Shown: positions 56,701-64,000 of the stretch, piece after piece
Layout of the letters: each line of letters starts with the position of its first letter
How positions within the stretch are numbered: the first letter of the stretch is position 1
Assembly (NCBI GenBank): GCA_903813345.2
Contig: CAIIXF020000003.1
Coordinates: 34,583,000-34,646,999 of the forward strand
Direction: 5' to 3'
DNA from: Owenia fusiformis
Lineage: Eukaryota > Annelida > Polychaeta > Sabellida > Oweniidae
Length of the DNA: 64,000 bases
Program-made: the position numbers and the translations under genes
The notes under the pieces: model-generated
Databases searched by the model: none
Told to the model about the DNA's origin: nothing
The model's input: only the letters and a program-made list of their open reading frames with translations

Positions 56701-59700
56701 ATTGCATTATACAAATGGAAGCTAATTAAAAACTACTGTACAGCTAGTTGAACCAAGGCATTTTACCTCCAGAGCCTCATCTGTTTTAAATACTTTTGCA
56801 TAACATTCACACGTGAGGCGCCTGCGTTCCTCTCTTGTCATTACAGTGAGACGTCTCGCTTGGTCACCGAGTATAAATCTAGGAACAAATGGAAAACATG
56901 ATGAAAATATTTCAAAAATAATTTTTTATGAATTTGAGCTTAATTAATCCCCTAAAGGAAATTAATTTTTTAAATTGTTATTACATTTTGTAAACAATCA
57001 AACACCTCTTGAGCATTTTAATATCACATAAGTCTTTAAAATTTGCAAGGCTCAAAAAAGAGTAATTAATTAATATAAAACTGGGATTCTGATAGAGAAA
57101 CTATAAAGAGGTGTGTAGGTGTTTGTTATTCAAACGCAATAAATAGATGATTGAACAGGATACAATAAAGATGTCATATGTAGTGCTATCACATAAGCGA
57201 TTATGGTATCACTCGAGGAGAAACCTACCCTGTAAGGGCAGGGAAGCTGCCATCCGGTTTACAATCATCTACAACGTTAATCACTGGCTCGCCTTCATCA
57301 ATAACAGTACCAAATCCATTCATACCTGCATCACGCCAAAACGCGCGCTTGTAGAAGACGGAGTTCTTAATTGTTGATCCCATAGGCACTCGTTGTATGA
57401 GTTGACTACGTAATGCTGGTAGCGGAGGCGAAAATTGAATGCGTTGATATAGACTAGGAGACAGGGCAACAATGACGTAATCACACTAAATCGTAGATAG
57501 AATGAAAACAATGAGAAAATATATAGGGGTGTTAAAACAACAGTGTCAATATCGGAAACTGTGTAGCTAAGTTTATCCCACTCTATATGATTGTATAATA
57601 GCGTTGTATAACTGCAATATAAAGCCATCATCGTGTACAACTCTTGAGAACGATAAACAACTCCTGGATAGCATATATAACTCCTGGCAGGCAACGTATA
57701 CAACCCGTCGGCTTGACATACAACTGCTCACTTAGGGTGGGGTAATAAGATCATATAATGGTTGATTCTGTAAATAGTTATACTCTCGTGAGTATATGAT
57801 ATATCATTCCCTTCGGTCACTCGTGAACATACCATATACTCACTTCAGTATAAACACGATATACAGAATCAACCATATTATATGATCTTATTATCCTCAT
57901 AACATCATATATAACCTCATAATACAGGATCTGAGTGTAACTTATCTAAGTAGGCTACACAGTAAATACGCTTCAAAATTTAGGATGCTATCATAATACC
58001 AGCGGAACAATGCATGAATAGTTCATTCAATACAATACTTGATCAGAAAAGTAACAGTGAACAACTGTTTAGCCCACACTGTTAGTATAAAGTTCCTTAA
58101 ATTAACATTAAATTGATTAATCCTGTCATGTGTATCCTAAACACCCACTGAACCTGCTGAATAACATGTAAGGTAAGTTTGGGTAACTGTGAAAGTCATA
58201 TCTGAACTGGATTTTTACCTCTAGCTTTTTGTGGGTATTTGTGTGGACTACAGCACCATCGTCACTCTGTTCTATGAGCACAACGGCTTCTTCAAGGATA
58301 ACCCTTTCTAGAATATCAAAACAATATTTATGTTCACTAATGAAATGTACGAGGCCCGATCAGAAAGTAAGTAACCAACTGCTCTCATTTTTTCATACTT
58401 CATTCAATCACATTGAAATTTTCACAGATGATGTAGAAAATATTAACCTATTAAAGAAGACCAAGGACAATGGGTTAGTGTCAATGCCATTGTTATGGCT
58501 GTTGCTATGGTGATGATTGTTTTGGGTAGGTGGGGCACCCTTTTGTAAGCGGCTTTGGAATATGGTTTGTAGAGTTTTTTACATGCTGTATTCCTCCAAA
58601 TGACCTAACATTTTTTTTATGCTAGACTGAATAATTTGTTTTATGTATTATTACAATGGTAACTATGCTCCATTTTCTCATTTATAAGTCATCGACACAA
58701 AGATATCAAGGGTATATCTGTCATAATGATGGTCATGATTCAGTCACTGTTTCAATCCAGTCAAATGTTGTTGAAGGGGGATTTTACTGGCATGATGACA
58801 ATGGTCCACCTCCACAAAGCCAACATTACCAAAGATACAGTAGATTAAGCTTTTTTCATGGCCACACAACTACCCCAGGTTCACTATTCCCCAGACATGG
58901 CCCCGAGTGACTAAATACTTTCCAAATGCAAAGATGTTGTAACGGAGAGTCCGTTTGGACAGCCATAAGGCCATTATTACATTAACTCAACTGCATTGAC
59001 TTTGGTGGTGATTAATTTGAGGGACTATGTGCTAAAATGTAGTCTTACATTTGAATTTGATATATTTGGAGGTATAACAACATGCAGAAAAATCTACAAA
59101 TTATCTTCAAACGCCACTTAAAACAGGGTGCCCCGCCTACCCAAAACAATCATCACCATAGCAACAGCCATAACAATGGCATTGACACTAACCCATTGTC
59201 CTTGGTCTTCTTTAATAGGTTAATATTTTCTACATCATCTGTGAAAATTTCAATATGATTGAATAAAGTATGAAGAAATAAGAGCAGTTGGTTACTTACT
59301 TTCTGATCGGGCCTCGTATGTTAAAAGAAAGGACGATTCTCGGTTTGGAGAACAGTCTCCTGGGCTAATAATTTTTTTCATGAAAAATATAGAAATATTA
59401 ACAAAATTAAACTATGAATATTCAAAAGAGGACATTTAAATCTACAAGATGTAAAAATAACAAATTGGTCTGAAGCAAGGATAACGCTCAATTAGACCGA
59501 TTCAATAAAATTCAAGTCTCGATTTGGGGAAAGAAGTTCATCAGTGTACTGCGCTAATATTTTTTGCAAGAAATCTAGAAATGTTACCCAAATTAAATTA
59601 TGACTATTCAAAAGAAGACATTCAAATCAATATTATGTAAAAAAAATCAAAGTCCGAAGCAGGGATAATGCTCATTTAGATTGATGAACTTCATTCTCCA

Positions 59701-62700
59701 AACCGAGAATCGTCCTTTACATATTTGCAATATTGTTACATTTGTAAAACATTTTGGTATGTGGTTTTGGAATAGCAGTAAAAAGAGCATGCTCAAGATA
59801 TAGACAAAAATCGAAATATTAAAACGATACTTATTTAGGATTTGCTTAAAGATATATTTTATAAATTTTGAAGCTTTGAGTTTCATCATTTGATATTCTC
59901 GTGGATTTCGGTTTGTTTTCGTTTGTTCTATTCGTCACGGATAAGATGGCGTTGTTATCAAGAGTTAACCTTTTGACACTAAACGGGTTTATTAGAATAG
60001 ATTTTACGTCTGTGAAAGCTTAACTGTTCTGGGCTACAATAGCCCAACATACGGTTTCTGTAGATCAAACGTACACAATCATTTGTTGTTGTTTCTAGTG
60101 TGACTGAAATCACCCCTAAGCTTGAGGGTGTTTCCTCTTTGGTACTTAATTGTGTTTACACCTTCAGCCTTTTCATGGGGCCCCACCATCGAGGAAACAT
60201 ATGCTCTTGTGAACATCCAAATGTACATAAAAATGCATGTAATATTACCATCGAGTTGCTCCGCCATTTTCTCGCTGATTTGCATAGAGCCTCCAATAAA
60301 CTTTCTCTCTTGTCCGCCATTTTCGACCTCCCATATTCTTTTCGTACCCTGGCAAGACCGTACGTACCAGAGGAACCACAACATGGACACCTCGCCAGGT
60401 TCCATGGAGACGTTGGTCAGTACAAATGATTGGCAAAATTCTTTAGCTGTTCTGGAACGAAAAAAAAATAAATTAGCCATCATGAAACAATATGCAAAGG
60501 ATATTTTATTCTAGCCTTGCCCAAGTAGGTCTCTTTTACTTATAGAAGAGTAATTAATTAATTATATTCTAATTGGAAGAATACGTACATGATCGTACAT
60601 TTTTCCAAAGCCTGAATTGATTGGGTTGATAATTTAGGAGTGGCTCAAAATACAAACACAAACAGAACTTGTTATAAATGTCATACGAACGTTTCAAAAT
60701 GGAATAAGTAAAGTGAAGCTTACCGAGTCCAACAGACACTATTGAACCATTCTTTCATCGTCTTATTGTCCCATTCATCAGCGTATTGGCACAGCCAGGG
60801 ACTTTCTGGTGGGATCTGGAATAATATTGAAACAAATACTACAAAATAAAAATGGTTGACAACATTGCAACTAAAGAAATTGAGGTATTAGCGTTAACTC
60901 AGGATGCCCAAACCAAAAATGAAAAAAACATCCATCCATTAAAATCAAGTAATGGAGTTCATAGAGGTGAGTCTAGCATAAACCAAACAGTTTATAGATG
61001 ACATTTCATATAGTATAGACAGTTTATTACACAGTAAGTTAATGGTAATTCGAAGTATTAGTCTAAAAACCTGTTCCAAAAGTTTGTCCATTAGACGGAA
61101 TGTGTTGTTTATGTCCAACCAAGCAAATGGATTCTTGAAAGCTGGCCACGTGGACTGGAATCGCAAAGTTTTACCCTAGAAAAAAGTGAACTTGCATTAT
61201 TTCGATGTACCTATCATGTAAATATACAGCTACGTCACACAGGCCACCTGGAGCCACAAGAGCCCTTCCCTAAAACAAAGAAGACTTTTGTCATTATGAT
61301 GTCGAGGATGTCAAACGGCGATGTACCCCCTCCCCCCCCCCCCCTTCCAAAGCATAAACTTGGAGAGGTAACTATACATTCTATATGCCATTGGAAAGAA
61401 CATTCAATTCTGGATAAAATAACTTCTACATGACTTAGGTCAGAGATTGCTACATAGTTTTACATGTATTCGAAATGTTCTAGTATAGTGGTCTTTTTTG
61501 TTGATTCTGAAGAAATCCTGCATATACTTTTTTGGTAGATACCCAAGCAACTACTCCAACTTGAACACTGTAGGGCAAATGAGCCCCATATTCATCGATA
61601 AAACAGAGCACCGTATGGAAACTGAAGCTACAGAGAACATAATAGCCCAGAAAGAATTGTTCTTTTTCTTTAATAACTTTTTTAATTTTCAGTATTATCA
61701 AAGTCTGATCACATATTTGAAAACTAAAGTAACATTCTGACATACAAAAAAATATTTAAGGAACATATCTTAATGTTTTATTGATATTATAGGCGTTCAT
61801 AGTATGACTGATGCAAATACATAATTCATAATTTTGCCTCATATTTGTTCAAAATGGCGGCATATTTTGTGGCCATGCTGCCACCGTTACAATCCTGATG
61901 TAATGCAGCAACTGACCAATCATCAAATACAAGAAGTCAACTCCCTCCAAGGGTATATGAAATCAACTCTATTGAAATGTTCGGGGTTGTGCTCAAGAGG
62001 ACGTGAAAAGGTGGGGCCCAAATGTGCGGGGTATGATGAGAGTAGGTCCTCAATCTTTTCAAGAGCTCCAAACAGTCATCTCAGAGGCCATTGAAAAGCT
62101 GAAGAACAATTCACATGCATACCAAGGATGGGTTAAGAGTGAGACTGGGAAAGACACTACAAACTGTGACAATATGACCCTAGAGTTGCACAGGTTAAAC
62201 GAACGAGGGTTGCTAATCCACTTCGAGTAACAATGGAATGGCCAAAAAACTTAAGTCCTGCGACCTTACCAATATACTTTACATACAATGTACAAACCTT
62301 TTTAAGTACTGGTATACATACAAGTCAATTTAAAACAAAATGTTATAAATGCAGTCATTACTTCATACCAAAGCAGCAGTCCACATGACTTCATAGGCCT
62401 ATGACATTTCTTAAATATTAACTTTCAACTGAACATTCAAACCACAAAACATGCCGCCATTTTTGAACAAAATATGAGACAAAATGGTGAATTATGTATT
62501 TGCCTCACTTATACTATGAACGCCTATAATTAATTAAGAGACATTCCTTAAACATTTTTGTGTATGTCAGAATTTTACTTTAGTTTTCAAATATGTAATC
62601 AGATTTTGATAATACTGAAAATTAAAAAAGTTATTAAAGAAAAGGTGACCATTGAACAATTCTGTCTGGGCTACTATATTCAAAAGCATTGAGCTCGCTT

Positions 62701-63185
62701 GAGAAAGACACTGATCTTTCCCATGCCATTTTAGCGTTATATCCAGCTAGACTGGCAGCCTTTTTTGGCTACCTAAGATCATACTCACTTTCAAAAAGTT
62801 AGTTCAAAATATGACTTATTTTCTATCATGCATCTTCAAAATTACCCTGATTACTGATATAAATTCTGATTCAAAAGCTAAGTTAAATAAATTAGAATTT
62901 CGTGTGAAATGACTGTACAACTCACTCTGAAACGACGACTTGGGCTCTTCGTTAGAATCATCACCAATAACCTGAAATTATACCCCCCCCCCCCATTATG
63001 ATGTTATTCGTACCTTTCGGATTTCTTTACCTTATAAACTAACTTACTCTTGAAAAGTGAACATAATCTCCCGTGTTGTTAATCCTGTAAGTCTCAACTC
63101 CAAGTTCCCGAGAGAGGCGCAAGATTTTGTTCTGTGTTGGACCAACGTAGGATCCACCCACATCGCAGTACTTATAACTTTGGTC
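53546..63185 (-). CDS. Monoamine oxidase (flavin-containing), 5'-partial, 11 exons seen
   Basis: Oxidative deamination of amines using covalently bound FAD; family members sit in the outer mitochondrial membrane. Exons in transcript order: 63185-63048, 61175-61071, 60815-60724, 60451-60249, 58307-58219, 57485-57229, 56878-56767, 55134-55037, 54867-54756, 54225-54163, 53737-53546. All are GT-AG with exact phases and give 486 residues to a TGA. They match vertebrate MAO from its second coding exon to the end. The FAD-linked Cys is in WSGGCYTST, the aromatic-cage partner Tyr in KWSGYMDG, the active-site Lys in PMGSTIK, and the FAD-contact motifs in [12 protein letters not shown] and FAGTET. The C-terminus has [11 protein letters not shown] and a hydrophobic tail anchor, then about 20 extra residues. 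The first exon with GxGxxG should lie beyond 64000. Substrate-gate positions differ from both human forms, so A/B naming does not apply. Confidence 0.95.
54163..54225 (-). CDS. Monoamine oxidase exon (63 bp)
   Basis: Encodes [20 protein letters not shown] and E, equivalent to the linker before the anchor. Acceptor TTTCAG, donor GAGGTAAGT, phase 0 both sides. Confidence 0.9.
54756..54867 (-). CDS. Monoamine oxidase exon (FAGTET, cage Tyr)
   Basis: Encodes [19 protein letters not shown] through [15 protein letters not shown] binds FAD; KWSGYM carries the second cage Tyr. Acceptor TTTTCCAG, donor GAGGTACAT. Confidence 0.95.
55037..55134 (-). CDS. Monoamine oxidase exon (covalent flavin Cys)
   Basis: Encodes [20 protein letters not shown] through TRFG and two bases. 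SGGCY contains the Cys that binds FAD as 8-alpha-thioether and the adjoining cage Tyr. Donor AAGTATGT, phase 2. Confidence 0.95.
55135..56766. other. Monoamine oxidase intron
   Basis: Contains a G-run/C-run bounded element (55584-55948) and two related ~130-bp pieces starting CGCCATAACTTCT (about 55961 and 56342). Confidence 0.7.
55584..55948. mobile_element. G12-to-C14 bounded repeat element with GGGTCCCATTTT units
   Basis: Left end CTCGGGGGGGGGGGG then GTACTCCCATATATTGGC; right end GTACTCCCCCCC then CCGG, inverted. GTGCCGCT and its complement sit just inside each end. The core has four or five ~30-bp units around ATGTGGGTCCCACTTTGA. Confidence 0.75.
56767..56878 (-). CDS. Monoamine oxidase exon
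   Basis: Encodes [20 protein letters not shown] through KTDEALE after completing Gly. Equivalent to the GFILARKADRL segment of human MAO-A. Acceptor TTCCTAG, donor GAGGTAAAA. Confidence 0.93.
57229..57485 (-). CDS. Monoamine oxidase exon (largest, substrate domain)
   Basis: Encodes [20 protein letters not shown] through [13 protein letters not shown] and two bases. [14 protein letters not shown] holds the Lys that contacts flavin N5 through water. The second gate position (Tyr in MAO-B, Ile in MAO-A) is Asn in PVINVVDD. It appears to combine what are two exons in vertebrates. Confidence 0.94.
57745..57895. repeat. ~150-bp hairpin in a monoamine oxidase intron
   Basis: AATAAGATCATATAATGGTTGATTCTG at 57745-57771 (start AATAAGATCATATAATGG) is mirrored by the end at 57868-57895. 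ATATACTCACTTCAG-type words pair further in. The loop is a few tens of bases. Confidence 0.7.
58219..58307 (-). CDS. Monoamine oxidase exon (89 bp)
   Basis: Encodes [20 protein letters not shown] through THKKLE, equivalent to the KLNHPVTHVDQSSD segment. Acceptor GATATTCTAG, only 41 bases from a transposon target site. Donor GAGGTAAAA. Confidence 0.9.
58350..59316. mobile_element. 967-bp mariner-type element with ~260-bp inverted ends
   Basis: CGAGGCCCGATCAGAAAGTA begins the left arm and is mirrored at the right end. TA flanks both sides (58348-58349, 59317-59318). The arms match closely for about 195 bp and more loosely to about 260. The centre keeps a broken transposase piece: [10 protein letters not shown] (about 58791) and, in another frame, [10 protein letters not shown] (about 58880-58909), the last two catalytic-Asp motifs of mariner transposase. 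A frameshift and stops inactivate it. Confidence 0.9.
58791..58912 (+). pseudogene. Mariner transposase fragment
   Basis: Residual DDE domain. One frame has [11 protein letters not shown], a second has [15 protein letters not shown] followed by a stop, so a frameshift separates the motifs. The N-terminal DNA-binding part is absent. Confidence 0.75.
59328..59719. mobile_element. Head-to-tail MITE dimer in a monoamine oxidase intron
   Basis: AAAGGACGATTCTCGGTTTG at the left is inverted at the right end (59696-59719). Between them a ~185-bp unit occurs twice: CTCGGTTTGGAGAACAG... and CTCGATTTGGGGAAAGAAG..., sharing ATTCAAAAGARGACATT. Related to the element at 22195. Confidence 0.75.
60249..60451 (-). 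CDS. Monoamine oxidase exon (gate residue)
   Basis: Encodes [20 protein letters not shown] through KMAEQLD and one base. [12 protein letters not shown] and [12 protein letters not shown] are family motifs. The gate residue (Phe in MAO-A, Ile in MAO-B) is Trp in [11 protein letters not shown]. Acceptor TTCGTTCCAG, donor GGTAATA. Confidence 0.95.
60724..60815 (-). CDS. Monoamine oxidase exon (92 bp)
   Basis: Encodes [20 protein letters not shown] through NSVCWT and two bases, like the APWEAQHADKWDKMT stretch of human MAO-A. Acceptor TATTCCAG, donor CGGTAAGC. Confidence 0.94.
61071..61175 (-). CDS. Monoamine oxidase exon (105 bp)
   Basis: Encodes [19 protein letters not shown] through [19 protein letters not shown] corresponds to VWNPIAYLDYNN. 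Acceptor TTTTCTAG, donor CAGGTTTTT, phase 0 both sides. Confidence 0.94.
61176..63047. other. Monoamine oxidase intron
   Basis: 1.9 kb; mostly an inverted-repeat element at about 61620-62690, with C-runs at 61328 and 62983. Confidence 0.7.
61620..62690. mobile_element. ~1.1-kb inverted-repeat element
   Basis: ATAGCCCAGAAAGAATTGTTC (start ATAGCCCAGAAAG), AACTTTTTTAATTTTCAGTA and CATATTTGTTCAAAATGGCG at 61640-61865 return as reverse complement at 62450-62675. The arms are about 230 bp. The centre has an open frame at 61834-62230 without recognisable motif. Confidence 0.75.
63048..63185 (-). CDS. Monoamine oxidase exon (first in window)
   Basis: Encodes [20 protein letters not shown] through DYVHFSR, 46 codons, phase 0 at both ends. 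[12 protein letters not shown] follows the FAD-binding N-terminus in MAO. Acceptor TTTTTAG, donor AGAGTAAGT. The preceding exon is not in the window. Confidence 0.95.
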
Positions 63186-64000
63186 CTAAAAACAAATGTA
63201 ATATATAAGCACAAGTGCCAAAGGGAAAGGACCAAAAGTTGTAATGGAACTTAGCAAGAAAAAGCAAACTTTAAGTGCATACCAGTCAAGGAAAACAAAC
63301 CCCATATTGCCCAAAACCATGATGAAAATAAACAATGTCTAATACCCCCTTTACCCCCACCATTCAAGAACCAATATCACAATCCAAGACCAGAAGACCA
63401 AGGGACATTTCATTCATACTGAAGTCATTACAATACATGTTGAAGAAAAAATTAGAAATTGATAGTCAATACTCATAACCTCAAAAATAGTTGTAGATAC
63501 AAGTACTCATACAAGATAGAGCATTCAGTCTCAAATGATGTCCAAGTCCATAGGCGTTTCAAAGGGTCAACATCCATTCACAAAAGCCGTCGCCATAATC
63601 CATAAAACAATAATTCACAATGGTCATCAGAGTAACTTTATGACTGGTTTCGATCCCTATTTCTCAACCATTAATGCCATAGCCGGGATCCACCTCAAAA
63701 GGTGCCAAGTGAATACATTGCTCTTGGTATCGTCGTAGTTGATGCAGTGACAGAATGTAAACTTGAAAATCTAAACATGAAGTACCAAAAGGAAAGGACC
63801 AAAAACTGTAAAAATCAACTAGCAAGTAAAGAAAATTCTGAATGTATCATGAGTAAAATAGACCTTTTATGTCCCAAAACTATGATCTTACATGGACGGA
63901 AATAATGTCTAACACCCCTTTCCCCCTCCAATAAGGAACCAATATCACAATTCAGGACCAGAAAACCAAGGCCAGCCTCAAATGATGTGGGATAGACGAA
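63186..64000. repeat. Monoamine oxidase intron with a diverged direct repeat
   Basis: CCAAAGGGAAAGGACCAAAA (about 63222) and CCAAAAGGAAAGGACCAAAA (about 63784) start two related blocks. Both continue to GAACCAATATCACAATYCA and GACCAGAARACCAAG. Spacing is about 560 bp at the start and less at the end. No exon recognised. Confidence 0.65.

Noticed and set aside
60079-60514. Plus-strand frames of 109-130 codons near 60.2 kb
   Set aside because: Shadows of the monoamine oxidase exon 60249-60451 on the minus strand.
61834-62230. Open frames in the centre of the 61.6-62.7-kb inverted-repeat element
   Set aside because: No recognisable transposase or host motif; short and not flanked by splice signals that fit a gene.

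Overview
This looks like a 64 kb piece of an AT-rich, intron-rich animal genome, probably a marine invertebrate. The coding exons are short, separated by kilobase introns, and bounded by GT/AG sites with phases that join exactly. There are no operons and no bacterial-style genes, and most of the DNA is transposon debris, foldback elements and minisatellites. The gene set (carbonic anhydrase, CRAL-TRIO lipid carrier, monoamine oxidase, intronless class A GPCR) does not identify the phylum, so I leave the species open.

Region by region. 1-19.9 kb: no gene found. It holds a 333-bp MITE, a hAT-like element nested in another element, a roughly 4 kb palindrome (8.1-12.2 kb) carrying repeated palindromic GTTGCCATGGTAAC boxes, a ~90-bp tandem repeat (13.3-14.4 kb) and a long CCCTAA-rich ~26-bp array (17.6-19.3 kb). 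19.9-21.1 kb: an intronless rhodopsin-class GPCR on the + strand. 21.1-26.8 kb: MITEs, a 31-bp minisatellite interrupted by a 92-bp hairpin with a possible 9-bp target duplication, and a tRNA-like sequence. 26.9-34.0 kb: a secreted alpha-carbonic anhydrase (+ strand, 8 coding exons, 284 aa), with a 64-bp satellite in intron 1 and a 31/33-bp minisatellite in intron 2.

34-37.9 kb: foldback MITEs. 37.9-49.6 kb: a complete CRAL-TRIO (Sec14-like) lipid-transfer gene on the - strand (7 coding exons, 321 aa); one intron carries a transposon whose target duplication spans the splice donor. 49.6-53.5 kb: no gene, several repeats. 53.5 kb to the right edge: a monoamine oxidase on the - strand, 11 exons in the window covering about 486 residues up to the stop; the first exon, with the Rossmann FAD-binding start, lies beyond base 64000.

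The genes sit on both strands and show no shared pathway; they are independent neighbours. I found no clearly new multi-gene system. The most interesting points are the donor-site transposon insertion in the CRAL-TRIO gene, the palindrome with repeated X-box-like motifs, a mariner foldback 40 bp from a monoamine oxidase splice acceptor, unusual substrate-gate residues in the monoamine oxidase, a possible KTEL end on the carbonic anhydrase, and a GPCR lacking several canonical class A residues. All homology statements come from recognising motifs by eye; no database search was run.
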